Below are positions 1 through 9,106 of a DNA stretch of 35,992 nt, piece by piece. This DNA comes from Paratrimastix pyriformis (taxonomy: Eukaryota; Preaxostyla; Paratrimastigidae), in NCBI GenBank assembly GCA_027972325.1, contig JAPMOS010000276.1, positions 1 to 35,992 of the forward strand, read 5' to 3'. Numbering within the stretch: the stretch's first letter is position 1; each line of letters opens with the position of its first letter. The position numbers and the translations under genes were made by a program. Under the pieces are notes generated by a model. That model did not search any database. It saw only the letters and a program-made list of their open reading frames with translations, and was not told where the DNA came from.

Positions 1-249
1 CGAGCACCTCGTGCAATTCATTTCCCTAAGCCTCCAAAGAAACCTAAGAAGGCAAAGATTTCACTCAAACGTGAAAACGACATCAATGAGCTGCTCGTAC
101 TGACTAATCAACTCGGTATGGACCAAGAAAAATACAATGTGGCATTCTTCGCCGCAATGTCTGATGATGAACTGATGCAATTCAAAATTGACCTCTTTAA
201 AGTTGTTGATGCAAAATGGATGAATCCTTTCACAGTAGCAAACATGTAA
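1..249 (+). CDS. Partial virus-like gene, C-terminal piece, function unknown
   Basis: An open frame enters from the left edge and runs to a TAA, giving 82 residues. It starts with a basic Pro/Lys-rich stretch (PKPPKKPKKAK) and continues as a predicted helical region with the pattern INELLVLTNQLGMDQEKYN. It lies just upstream of, and overlaps by 34 bp, the next ORF on the same strand in a different frame. Loosely, a basic start followed by short leucine-rich helices recalls virion-associated proteins of large DNA viruses (DUF5767-type), but this is a weak impression. As part of a fossil element it may be incomplete. The start lies outside the window. Confidence 0.45.
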   Translation, partial: RAPRAIHFPKPPKKPKKAKISLKRENDINELLVLTNQLGMDQEKYNVAFFAAMSDDELMQFKIDLFKVVDAKWMNPFTVANM

Positions 250-629
250 CTGAAATGCTGCTTAAGACTGCTGATATAACTGAAAAGATAATGCCTAAAT
301 ACCTTCATGGTTATCGTGACTCATTGGAATGTTCTCAAGAGGAGATTCAAAAATGCCTCGATGAAATGATTAAGAATGGTGATATGGAAGGCTTATTAAA
401 GTCTAAGATGATGCAACCTAAGTATCAATTGATGATGATTCTCGGTGGAAACTTACTCGGACAAGTCAGTTCTAATATGAAAGCCGCTAAGTCTGTTGTC
501 GTTAAAGCAAAGAAACCCTCGACACTGTCCAAAAAACTCACCCGTGTCGCAAACTGTATTACCACGTTCGGCTACATCGGAATCGGATGTCTTCTTCTAA
601 TCACAACTAAGTATGTCTTCTTCTCCTAA
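216..629 (+). CDS. Small virus-like protein with C-terminal membrane segment (possibly DUF5767-like)
   Basis: A 137-residue ORF. Residues 1-65 are charged and helical. A segment near residues 68-85 reads QPKYQLMMILGGNLLGQ, which resembles the conserved 'P-x-x-K-x-x-LMxGG' patch remembered from DUF5767-type proteins of nucleocytoplasmic large DNA viruses. A hydrophobic stretch follows near the C-terminus (TFGYIGIGCLLLITTKYVFF), predicted to cross a membrane. It lies 26 bp upstream of the next gene on the same strand, a compact viral-style arrangement. The first ATG of the open frame was chosen as start. The family link is tentative, and the safest description is a small virus-like protein with a membrane tail. 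Confidence 0.5.
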   Translation: MDESFHSSKHVTEMLLKTADITEKIMPKYLHGYRDSLECSQEEIQKCLDEMIKNGDMEGLLKSKMMQPKYQLMMILGGNLLGQVSSNMKAAKSVVVKAKKPSTLSKKLTRVANCITTFGYIGIGCLLLITTKYVFFS

Positions 630-655
630 TTCTTATTTGTCCTTAATTTTTATCC

Positions 656-1078
656 ATGAATAGTATTGAATCATTCATGGCTTCTGACACTAAATCTGCA
701 ATCGACCTAAAAGACATCACCATCAAATCAATCAGTGGTGTCTCATTGTATTGGCTTATCACTAAAACTCTGTCACTGCGGAGTGATTATGCTGACTATC
801 TAAATGTCGGGCTGGCTGGAGCTGGTGGACTTACAATTGTGGCTCCTATTCTACAAAATCTCCTCGATGGAAGAGACCTGATGGCTGGATTATCATTCGA
901 CTCAACCATGCTAAAGAATGCTCTCGTTGATGGTGGCATGTCAATGGCTGTGTATCTGGCTCTTCGTTTTGCATTCGGTTCAAAACTTGATGTGAGTCTG
1001 CTCAATCGTTATGTAGGTGTAATTTGCTCTGTAATTGGCGGTGACATGATTCGTCCTTACATCCTCTCTAAGCTATAA
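656..1078 (+). CDS. Small multi-pass membrane protein of the virus-like element, unknown family
   Basis: A 140-residue ORF with at least three hydrophobic stretches: about residues 28-40 (SGVSLYWLITKTL), 50-68 (NVGLAGAGGLTIVAPILQNL) and 93-108, then a further apolar C-terminal region (YVGVICSVIGGDMIRPYIL). Gly- and Ala-rich helices of this kind are common in small structural membrane proteins of DNA viruses. It sits between another small ORF (26 bp upstream) and the fibre gene (63 bp downstream), all on the same strand, so it probably belongs to a structural cluster. No specific family is recognised. Its base composition matches the surrounding AT-rich element. Confidence 0.55.
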   Translation: MNSIESFMASDTKSAIDLKDITIKSISGVSLYWLITKTLSLRSDYADYLNVGLAGAGGLTIVAPILQNLLDGRDLMAGLSFDSTMLKNALVDGGMSMAVYLALRFAFGSKLDVSLLNRYVGVICSVIGGDMIRPYILSKL

Positions 1079-1134
1079 ACTTATCGTCAATCAACACCTT
1101 AATCTTTTCATGTTTTGTATTTTTCTATTGCGGT

Positions 1135-1140
1135 TATATA
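1135..1140 (+). promoter_or_regulatory. TATATA box directly before the fibre gene
   Basis: TATATA lies two bases upstream of the fibre ATG. The same hexamer lies about 10 bp upstream of the minus-strand ATG at 4781. A short TATA-like motif hugging the start codon is typical of promoters in large DNA viruses and virophage-like elements. With only two cases here, a shared promoter is an inference. Confidence 0.3.
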
Positions 1141-1141
1141 G

Positions 1142-3889
1142 ATGGAACCACAAAAGAAAGTCATCTTTACTGATAGAATCTCTCTCGCTAACACTTTTGG
1201 TTACGATAGGGTAGCTGTCGAAACTCAGAATGAAAATCCTCTCGAACTTAGATGTGATGCTGTTCTAAAGAAGGATGTGACTATTGATGGAGAAACTGTG
1301 TTAGGAAACAATCTTACAATCAATGGTGGAACTCATACAGTCAATGGTGAAACTACATTTAATGGACTCGTCAAATTCAATAGTGATGTCATTTTGCCTT
1401 CTGCTCCTATTCCTGACATGTCAATTGGACAACTGTCTAATGTGGATGTGTCAACTGGACTTGTCGATAAACAAATACTGCTTTATGATGCTACTTCTCA
1501 ATGCTGGAAGAATTCTGCTGCAAATGAATCAACCACTGCTAAATACAATACCATCACAGAAATGTCTGCCGGTAATGGCACTTCAGTTAATAATGTTCTT
1601 CTGGCTTCTGGAAAAATCACCGCAACTAATGCACAAATCACCTCTTTTACCACCGCTGGATTGGTTCATTGTGACGCCTCTGGAAATATGTCATCATCAA
1701 CTTTGATAAATTCTGATATTACTGATGGCACAATTAATGATTCTAAACTTAACACTATTAGCACCGCTGGAAAAATAGCTAACTCTGCTACAACTGCTAC
1801 TGATGCAAGTTCTGCCTCCACTATTGTTCTTAGAAATGCAAGTGGTGACACTAAAGTAAACAATCTCTCTGCAAACACTGTATTAGCAAACTCTGTCAAA
1901 TCAGTGACTTCTGGAAACTTAGACATTCAATCAAATGGTAATGTAAACATTGATATTGATAATGACAATAATGAAACGGGCAAAAACTTCACTGTAACTA
2001 CAAACAATGGCGCCTCTACATTGTTCCAAGTGAATGATGCTGGAAAAATTATCATTCCTACAATGGCTTCTGCTAATATAGTTCATTCCACTGCAACTGG
2101 TGAATTGGCTGTATCTAAAATCATATCGACTGATATCGTTGATGGAGCTGTGACTGATGCAAAAATAGCCTCTTTATCTATTCCTAATGCGCCTTCAACA
2201 ATTGTGCAACGTGATGCTAATAGCAAAATATACTGTGCTACTGTGGTAGCTGATAAAGTGGCTCCTACTGGTGCAACATTGAGTGTTCCTGCTGCTATCT
2301 CATGCAATTCTATCACTTCTGGTGCTGTTCTATGCACTGGAACTCTAAAGACTACAATAACAGATGCTCCAATCCTCGGAACTGACTCATCTGGATATGT
2401 TGTAACTGGTGCTTTTCCACTCGCTGTAACGGCTAATTCAATAACAACTACTGGTGGCAACTTAATCATAAACAATCCAATAGCTGTTGACAACATAATT
2501 CCTCTTAATACTTCTCTCAAAATAGGTAACTTCACAGTAAATTCCACTGACACCACATTCGAAAATGCTGATAACACTACCTTCACTATTAAGTCAAAAG
2601 GCAACATAAAATACAATAGTGATTACAATGCTAATGACACTTCTCCAAATCATACATTCACTATTGGCGCAACTGACATGCTTTCTATATATTCCAATAA
2701 AGTTAAGACTGCATTTCCATTTGAATGTCCATTTATTGGCTCAAACACTGGCTCTCTCAAAATATCAATGTATCCTTATGGTAACACAAACTGGGGCATT
2801 TATCAAGCAAGCTCTGGTGCAAATGCTGACTTCTCTGGTACTGGTTCTGCATGCGCCGGCTTTGATATGAACAATGCAATTCGATTCCGTGTCTATGACA
2901 GTTCTTCAACTGGAATAATCTTCGAAAACTCAAACAATGTATGCAACTTCTCTGCAAATGCTAACACTGGTACTTTCTGGACTCGTGGACTGCTGACGGC
3001 TGGTGGAAATTTGGCAAGCCCTAAAATCAGTTCACCTGCTTCTTCCGCAAATCTCGGGCTTAGAATTGGTTTCAATGGAACTGTTGATAACGCCTGGGGC
3101 GCTTACATGTCTGCAACCACTTCATTTGACAATTCAACTGCATGCGTTGGAAATGATTTCTCTGGTCAAGCACTTCGACTTCGTGCATATAACAATGCTA
3201 ACTGCGGTATGATATTCGAAAATAGTGACAATGTCATGAACCTCTCATGCAATGCAAACAGTGGTAATCTTTGGCTACGTGGCATGGCAACACTGAATGG
3301 TGGCTTAAAACTACCTAACAACACCTCCGGATATCTATATAGTGATGCAAATGGTAATATCGCCGCAACTACTGTAACTTCCACTTCTGCTCAGTCTCTC
3401 GCTGCTAATAGTGGCTCTTCCACTAATATCTCATCGAATAATAATCTTATTAACATTTCTGGTGATACTACAAGTTCATACTTTAATGCAAATAACGCTA
3501 ACTTTGGAGTTGTTTTTAATGTTGGAGGGGCTAATGTGATTAACTTTGGTAAGACTCGTGTGACTTCACCTGTCATATTAGCTACTGCTCAATCAACTGG
3601 TGATTCTCTGCAAATGTACATCGATACTACTGGAAAAATACATGTTCCTACATCCTCAATTCGATACAAGGAAAACGTAATGGATATGGCTGATACGTCA
3701 TATTTATATAAGTTACGTCCCGTCAATTTCAATTACAAGGCTGATGAGAAAAAGGTCAAATGCTATGGTCTAATAGCTGAAGAATGTGTTGATGTATGTC
3801 CTGATTTAGTATATTACAAGGATGGCGCTGTTGAAGGTATTCGACAAGATCGTTTGCCTTTCATGATGCTCAATGAGATGAAAAACTAA
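1142..3889 (+). CDS. Fibre-like protein with C-terminal peptidase S74 intramolecular chaperone domain
   Basis: A 915-residue ORF rich in Asn, Thr, Ser, Ala and Gly. The body is a run of short beta-rich repeats typical of trimeric viral fibres (patterns such as SDITDGTINDSKLN, DIVDGAVTDAKIAS). Two longer repeats near residues 540-620 and 640-720 share an 'RxRxYxxxxxGxIFENSxNVxNxSxNANxG' pattern. The C-terminus (about 838-915) has the S74 hallmark: SSIRYKENV, then LYKLRPVNFNYK and YGLIAEE. In the family, S74 domains trimerise the fibre and then cut themselves off, using a Ser/Lys pair that matches the SSIRYKE region. Phage tail spikes and fibres of giant and polinton-like viruses carry this domain, so a host-attachment role is likely. 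The gene looks nearly whole, with about one break. It converges with the minus-strand gene ending at 4056. Confidence 0.8.
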   Translation: MEPQKKVIFTDRISLANTFGYDRVAVETQNENPLELRCDAVLKKDVTIDGETVLGNNLTINGGTHTVNGETTFNGLVKFNSDVILPSAPIPDMSIGQLSNVDVSTGLVDKQILLYDATSQCWKNSAANESTTAKYNTITEMSAGNGTSVNNVLLASGKITATNAQITSFTTAGLVHCDASGNMSSSTLINSDITDGTINDSKLNTISTAGKIANSATTATDASSASTIVLRNASGDTKVNNLSANTVLANSVKSVTSGNLDIQSNGNVNIDIDNDNNETGKNFTVTTNNGASTLFQVNDAGKIIIPTMASANIVHSTATGELAVSKIISTDIVDGAVTDAKIASLSIPNAPSTIVQRDANSKIYCATVVADKVAPTGATLSVPAAISCNSITSGAVLCTGTLKTTITDAPILGTDSSGYVVTGAFPLAVTANSITTTGGNLIINNPIAVDNIIPLNTSLKIGNFTVNSTDTTFENADNTTFTIKSKGNIKYNSDYNANDTSPNHTFTIGATDMLSIYSNKVKTAFPFECPFIGSNTGSLKISMYPYGNTNWGIYQASSGANADFSGTGSACAGFDMNNAIRFRVYDSSSTGIIFENSNNVCNFSANANTGTFWTRGLLTAGGNLASPKISSPASSANLGLRIGFNGTVDNAWGAYMSATTSFDNSTACVGNDFSGQALRLRAYNNANCGMIFENSDNVMNLSCNANSGNLWLRGMATLNGGLKLPNNTSGYLYSDANGNIAATTVTSTSAQSLAANSGSSTNISSNNNLINISGDTTSSYFNANNANFGVVFNVGGANVINFGKTRVTSPVILATAQSTGDSLQMYIDTTGKIHVPTSSIRYKENVMDMADTSYLYKLRPVNFNYKADEKKVKCYGLIAEECVDVCPDLVYYKDGAVEGIRQDRLPFMMLNEMKN

Positions 3890-4055
3890 AGGCACATTGT
3901 GATTCACTCACTGATGAAAACATGTCATTAAAAGCTCAAATAGAAACATTAAAACTGCTGTAGCGGAAATCAGACAGATGATTTCTGTTACTTTCGAAAC
4001 GACTCAACCTTCTTCAATTGATAATGGTAAAATGGCATTCTATGTCGCTGATGAC

Positions 4056-4781
4056 TCAACACTGAAGGCTACATGGAAGATAAACAATGTACGACAAGCT
4101 ACCAACATTTAAGCAAAGAGACTTTGAATTGTCTGCTTTCTTCTTCCCTTCTTTCACTATAAGTAGCTGTTTGCATGAGGCTGAGATTCCATAATGCTGC
4201 TTATCATCAACCCATACTTTAAGTTGGACTATCATTTTAACTGTGCTACCTGGATTGACGGCTTTCCGTAAATCCTCATTTGTTTGTATTGTTGTGTCCT
4301 GTTTTACCTCACCATCTTCATCTTTTCGGAAGACACTCGGATACAGTGTATCTGCATATCCAACTGCTACTTTATAGTAGCTCGGAAACTTGTCATTATC
4401 ACTCGTCTTGGCAAATGATTTGTATTGAAATTCATCTGGTTTGCCTTCTTCAAAAGTACCATTCACAATGCTTTCCACATTGTTTTGACAGTACTTCTCG
4501 AGCTTGTCTATCATCTTCTTAAAGTCATCGCCTACATTCTCAACTGGTAACCTGATGGTTTTAGTGTTCTCGTAAAAGTTCACTCCATAAGGTCCTAAGT
4601 CGATTTGTGGCGTCTGAACTAAGAGGTTACTACCATTATGTTCAATGTGACACATCTTCATTGTCTTCTCTTGCTTCCTGGACGATTCAGATAAGGCTTC
4701 AATTGACAGCTTCTTAACTGTGAAATCGTTCGGAATGATCACAACTGGCATATCAGACTCAACAGATTGCTTGCTTGACAT
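4056..4781 (-). CDS. Virus-like protein resembling the DUF5871 family of large DNA viruses
   Basis: A 241-residue ORF. The order of landmarks is an N-terminal 'VIIPNDFTVKKLSI', a short 'LLVQTPQ', then 'GPYGVNFYEN', an amphipathic 'FKKMIDKLEKYC', a central 'FQYKSFAK', 'KFPSYYKVAV', and near the C-terminus 'GSTVKMIVQLKVW' before a Lys-rich end. This order (QTP, PYGV, FxxxxxxLE, lysine-ending core, FPxxxKV, GxxVxxIxxLxxxW) matches what is recalled of a family found across large DNA viruses and thought to bind single-stranded DNA. The match is from memory and not from a search. A TATATA lies about 10 bp upstream of the ATG. The gene converges on the fibre gene. Confidence 0.45.
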   Translation of the reverse strand: MSSKQSVESDMPVVIIPNDFTVKKLSIEALSESSRKQEKTMKMCHIEHNGSNLLVQTPQIDLGPYGVNFYENTKTIRLPVENVGDDFKKMIDKLEKYCQNNVESIVNGTFEEGKPDEFQYKSFAKTSDNDKFPSYYKVAVGYADTLYPSVFRKDEDGEVKQDTTIQTNEDLRKAVNPGSTVKMIVQLKVWVDDKQHYGISASCKQLLIVKEGKKKADNSKSLCLNVGSLSYIVYLPCSLQC

Positions 4782-4791
4782 TAGTGGTTAT

Positions 4792-4797
4792 TATATA
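4792..4797 (-). promoter_or_regulatory. TATATA box upstream of the minus-strand virus-like gene
   Basis: TATATA (palindromic) lies about 10 bp upstream of the ATG at 4781, in AT-rich DNA. It is the counterpart of the motif before the fibre gene. Confidence 0.25.
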
Positions 4798-5682
4798 CTA
4801 ACTATAGATAATAATTTTTCTTAAAATACCTTTACTGATTTGGTGATTATAATGAGTGCGCATTCTGATGAGATATTCCTCATTATATCATCAGTTGCTC
4901 ATTGAATTATCATCTTAAAACACTCAGAGCTCAAATGATGAAACGCTGTTTTTTATCTCTTTGAAATAGAAGGTAAATCTGATTGATTTCTCTTTCAATT
5001 CATGTCAAAGCTGAGTAAATTTTCGCTTTAAAGGGCTCGGTGCTGAAATCAAATTTCATATTGTTTTATCATTTTGTCATACTTTTCCATTTTCTTAGAA
5101 TCAATTATTTGAGCTGATTCAATCAAAAAGAATGCATCATTTACTTAAGATTGATGCATTATTTAATGATCACTTTTGAAAAGCACTTTTGTCACAATTT
5201 TATTTTGAATGAAGAGATAAGCTGTTTCTGATTGAATTCTCTTTCGTTTGATGCTTAAGATGATTGAATTGTTTGATTTAACAAAAATGGCAAAAAAATT
5301 TCTGGGACAAAAAAAAATGGAAAAAAATTGAAAATGCATGGAGAATTCGCTTTTTGCCTCTAATTTCGTTTGTAGCTCGAATGAATTGATGCTTAAATCA
5401 TTCCAAGCTGATTAAAATAAAATGCTCGTTTTACTTAAAAACATTGAGAAAAAGATTTTGCTCTGAAGAAATCGATTTTGCCTCAAATAACGTTTGTAGC
5501 TCGAGAAAATTAATGCTTAAATCATTCAAAGCTGATAAAATAAAATGCTCCTTTTCGATAAAATATAATGAGAAAAAAAGATTTTGTTCTGAAGAAATCG
5601 ATTTTTGCCTCAAATAACAACGCAAGCGTGAAAAATTGTGTGTGAAAATCGATTGTCTCAGAACTCTCCTTTTATAACTACT
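4798..5682. other. AT-rich non-coding tail of the virus-like element
   Basis: About 0.9 kb with no convincing gene. It is rich in A/T runs and in recurring words such as GCTTAAATCATT, GAAATCGATTTT and AGCTGATT. The right half is organised as a 125-bp tandem repeat. In Polinton- and adintovirus-like elements such repeats often lie near the ends, so this may be a sub-terminal region, but no terminal inverted repeat was identified here. Confidence 0.5.
5351..5618. repeat. 125-bp AT-rich tandem repeat, two units plus a partial third
   Basis: Units at 5351-5475 and 5476-5601, then the first ~17 bp of a third. Each begins TTTTGCCTC, continues through CGTTTGTAGCTCGA, GCTTAAATCATTC and AATAAAATGCTC, and ends TCTGAAGAAATCGA. 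The third unit breaks off just before the GC-rich boundary. Confidence 0.85.
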
Positions 5683-6252
5683 TGGGTGGTGGGTGTTGAC
5701 TTGGTGGGTGTTGACTTGGTGGGTGTTGACGTGGTGGGTGTTGCCGTGGTGGTGGGTGTTGACGTGGTGGGTGTTGACGTGGTGGGTGTTGACGTGGTGG
5801 GTGTTGACGTGGTGGGTGGTGGGTGGGTGGGTGGGTGGTGGGTGGTGGGTGGTGGGTGGTGGGTGGTGGGTGGTGGGTGGTGGTGGGTGAAGTTGACGTG
5901 GTGGTGGGTGTTGACGTGGTGGTAGATGTTGGCATGGTGGTGGGTGTTGACGTGGTGGTGGGGTTGACGTGGTGGGGTTGACGTGGTGGGTGTTGACGTG
6001 GTGGGAGGTGGTGGGTGTTGACGTGGTGGGTGTTGAAGTGGTGGGAGGTGGGTGGTGGGTGTTGACGTGGTGGGAGGTGGGTGGTGGGTGTTGACGTGGT
6101 GGGTGTTGACGTGGTGAGTGGTGGTTGGTGGGTGGTGGTTGGTGGGTGGTTGGTGGTGGGGGTGGTGGGTTTCACGTGTTGACGTGGTGGAAGTTGGCGT
6201 GGTGGGTGTTGCCGTGTGATGACGATGATGATGACGATGATGACGATTGGAT
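5683..6252. repeat. GT-rich minisatellite (unit GTGGTGGGTGTTGAC) grading into GAT repeats
   Basis: Dozens of imperfect 15-bp units, with an internal stretch of pure GGTGGTGG-type repeats at about 5815-5885 and a GATGAC/GAT run at the right end. It marks the left edge of block copy 1, directly beside the AT-rich virus-like DNA. A shorter version begins block copy 2. The long His/Thr/Pro- or Val/Gly/Trp-rich frames across it are products of the repeat. Confidence 0.9.
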
Positions 6253-7348
6253 GATGGGGGGGGGGGGAGAGGTTCAGACCGGGCTGAGGGATGGATGGAT
6301 GGGGTGAGGGACAGATGCCGGATTAGGTGGTGCAAGGGCGGCGGGGCGGGAGGAGGGCATCTGCTTGGGTGTTGGCAGACCACAAGCGGAGAGGTTGCGG
6401 AGGACGAGGCAGCCGACTGGGGCCCGTGCTGCCGGATGGCCGCCATGCCACCCGTCGGCCTTGGCCACCTCGCCCTGGGCCACGCCACGGCCCGCCCCAC
6501 AGGCCACACCGCACACCCAGCGCATGAGGCGTGGTGCCAAGGAGGAGCTGGCCGGCGCGAGGGGAGTGGGGGAGGCGCGGACCGGTGCCCGTGATGGCCC
6601 CAGGATGGCCAGGGCCTCCTGGACGGCCCCAGGGCGGCCATGTGCTCGCGGAGGGCCCCAACCACGGGCCCCGTCACAGGGCTGGCAAGGGGCGTCAGCG
6701 GCTCTGCAGTCTCCCCAAGCACAGGCAGAGCCCGCCGTCATACAGGCGTGGGTCCGGCAGCGGGGTGGGTGGGGGGTGGGGGGAGGAGGGGGTGCGGGAC
6801 TGGGCAGGGGCGGACCGTCTGAGCGGATGGCGCGCCCCATGAGGGCCAGGGCGTCCGGGCCACGGCCGCCGGGCTCCGGGGCCAGGTCCCCCTCCTACAG
6901 GAGCCCGTTGGCCACGTTGAAACCGGCGGCCACCTGGCCCAGGGCGCACCGGTCGGGGCGGCCAGGCCCAACCGGACGAGGCCGGGTCGTCGTGGTGGCG
7001 CCGGAGCAGCTCGAAGAGCAGCGTCACGTCCCCGCCGTCCCGAAGGCCGCCCGGCAGTCGGGCAGCAGCCCCAGGGCGCCCAGGGCGCGCAGGGTGTGGT
7101 GGCGGGCCCCGTGCTGGCGGAGGGCCTCGTGCAGGGCCCAGGCGCTCCCAGCGCCACCAGGTTCCACCGGTGGGCCGCTGCAGGGGCCGCATGTTCAGGG
7201 TCGGGGAATGGTGTCAAGGGGGGGGGGGAGGGGGGATTCCGATGAGGCGGGGACGGGTGGCCTGCGGGGGCTGCCCGAAGGGCGCCCTACTGGACGAGGC
7301 CCTCGGCGGCCTGTTCGCGCAGGGCCTCCACCACGAGCCGCGGTGACG

Positions 7349-7350
7349 AA

Positions 7351-7384
<34 letters not shown>

Positions 7385-7540
7385 GGGGGTGGTGGGTGAT
7401 GGTGGTGGGTGGTGGGTGGTGGGTGATGGTGGTGGTGGTGGTGGTGGTGGTGATGATGATGATGATGATGATTGGATGATGATGACGACGATCGATGGCG
7501 ATGATTGGATGATGAGGGGGGGTGGGGGGGGGGGGGGGGA
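7349..7540. repeat. (GAT)/(GGT) microsatellite with poly-G, in an intron of the ARM gene
   Basis: ATG/GAT runs flank a GGT/GGGT stretch, followed by GATGATGACGAC and a poly-G tract. It lies between two coding pieces of the minus-strand ARM gene, so the transcript reads CAT/ACC. The same array is at the corresponding place in copy 2. Confidence 0.85.
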
Positions 7541-8745
7541 GGGTCAGACCGGGGTGAGGGATGGATGAATGGATGGGGCGAGGGACGGATGCCCCGGCCG
7601 TCAGGATGAGGTGGTGCGGGGGGGCGGCGGGGCGGGAGGAGGGCGTCTGCTTGGGTGTTGGCAGACCCCAAGCGGAGAGGTTAGGAGGACGATGCCGGCC
7701 AGGGCAGCCGACTGGGGCCCGTGCTGCCGCATAGCCGCCACCACGGCCGCCGCCCTAGCCACCTCAAGGGCCCCGCCCTCTGGGCCGCCACGGCCCGCAG
7801 GCCACCGCACACCCAGCGCGTGAGGCGTGGCGGCACGGAGGGGTGGGGGGGGTGGGGGGGGGGGGGGGGGAGGGAGGAGGGAGGGTGCGGGACTGGGCAG
7901 GGGCGGACCGTCTGAGCGGATGGCGCGCCCCATGAGGCACAGGAAGCTCATCGCCTGACAGGCGCCCTCCATCACCCGGGCAGAGGCGTGCCGCGACCGC
8001 TGCAGCACCCGCCCGCGGCAGCCGGGCCCGCAGGTGAGCCACCAGGTTGAGCAAACAGGCCGCCGCCAGGGCCTCTACCATCACTGCCTTCACGGACGGG
8101 GGCAGCAGCAGCCCGCCCAGGGAAGCCCGGAGCCCGTGACGATCCATTGGAGGGTCTCCACACGGGGGACGCCCCGCGGCCAACCGGGCGGCCTTGTCCT
8201 CGTTGAAGGAAAGCCCCGCCAGGGTCTTGTATCCCATCGCAGGGCCGCCCCGTGCGATGGCTGGCGAAGCAGCGGACAGCCTCAACCACGGCAAGCCCGC
8301 CCGCCGCCCCGATGATGGCCTCAGGCTCGCCCCGCGCGCACCATCACATCACAGGAAGCGTCGTTTGAGGTTAAGGGGCCGCCACGAACCTCTCGCCATC
8401 CGGCGGCCACCATCGCCTCACCACCACCCGCCACCCACCTCCGCCGGAGGCAGCCGTAGAACGGCCATGGCCATGGCAGCCAGCAGCCCGCAGGCCGCCT
8501 CGACGAGGGCGGAGACCTGCATATGGGCGCGGAGCAGCCCAGGGTCAAGCCCACCAGGCCCCGGCGGGCAGGCCGCCGCCCCGGCCGTGACCATGGCCTG
8601 CAAGCCGGGGCAGCTCGTCCAGCTCGGCCGGCCCAGGAAGCCCTGCCCCAGGGCCGGAGGGGCGTCGGGGGCCCAGGCTGCTCCCAGCCGCCCAAACAGC
8701 GGTGAGACAGGAGGACTGGCGATCGAGGGTCATCGGCAGGCAGGA

Positions 8746-8785
8746 GGCAAGGAGGCAAGGAGGCAAGGAGGCAAGGCAAGGAGGC
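8746..8785. repeat. GGAGGCAA short tandem repeat in ARM-gene intron, copy 1
   Basis: About five units of AGGCAAGG. On the minus strand this is a CCTTGCCT pyrimidine tract between the first two coding pieces, in an intron that starts GTCCGCC. It is conserved in copy 2 at 21131-21170. Confidence 0.7.
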
Positions 8786-9106
8786 GGGCAGGTGGCAGGA
8801 TGCAGGTGTCAGGTGGCGGACGGGACGGTCGAGGAAGTCGAGTGCGAGGGCCTCCAGCAGGTAGAGGCCGTGCTCGGCCAGCCGGACGTCGGCCGGTCCC
8901 CGGCCGGACGAGGCCCACCAGGAGCGGCCCCAGGCCAGCTCGCCCCAGCTGGCCAGGGCCCGGGCGTGGGCCCGCCCTGGGGGCGCGCACCACCACCGCA
9001 ACCACGTGGAAGCAGTGCCGGCCAGGGCGGGGGGGGGGGGGGGGTGGGGGGTGGGGGCGGTTAGGGGAGCAGAGCCGTTCGCATACAGGGGTGCTGGGGT
9101 GGCCAT

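Larger units (their letters stand above)
1..5682. mobile_element. Left piece of an AT-rich virus-like element (Polinton / large-DNA-virus kin), fossil
   Basis: The stretch is far more AT-rich than the DNA to its right and holds intronless, closely packed ORFs: two small genes, a membrane protein, an S74 fibre protein and a convergent gene resembling a large-DNA-virus family. A tandem-repeat AT-rich tail ends abruptly at a GT-rich minisatellite near 5683. A second AT-rich piece with a Polinton-type DNA polymerase lies at 30006-31180, and the two may come from one element. It looks incomplete, with a few breaks. Several long ORFs are still open and base composition has not drifted to that of the host, which suggests a fairly young insertion. 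The left end lies outside the window. Confidence 0.7.
6370..9106 (-). pseudogene. ARM/HEAT-repeat protein gene, copy 1 (decayed)
   Basis: Spliced minus-strand gene. The ATG at 9106 (MATPAPLYANG) is preceded by the same 5' sequence as in copy 2. Recognisable helical-repeat pieces appear in order: LLVGLVRP / VRLAEHGLYLLEALALDFL (about 8830-8960), VSALVEAACGLLAAMAMAVL (about 8460-8530), PSVKAVMVEALAAACLLNLV (about 8045-8110), RVMEGACQAMSFLCLMGRA (about 7920-7985), AAMRQHGPQSAALAGIVL (about 7680-7740) and LVVEALREQ (about 7310-7340). These match the Armadillo style 'AMRxH...A..GxxxLRNLS'. The fifth exon has an in-frame TAG at 7287-7289 where copy 2 has CAG, and lacks one Gln codon. Frames also shift between pieces at G/C runs, so exon borders are approximate. 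ARM proteins are scaffolds for protein binding; the partner is unknown. Confidence 0.5.

Noticed and set aside
5683-6215. Telomere-like G-rich repeat
   Set aside because: The 15-bp unit does not match known telomere repeats, is interrupted, and occurs internally at both block starts.
5658-6722. A 354-residue minus-strand frame rich in His, Thr and Pro
   Set aside because: It is a translation of the GT-rich minisatellite running into ARM-gene intron sequence. There is no domain, and the frame follows the 15-bp repeat.
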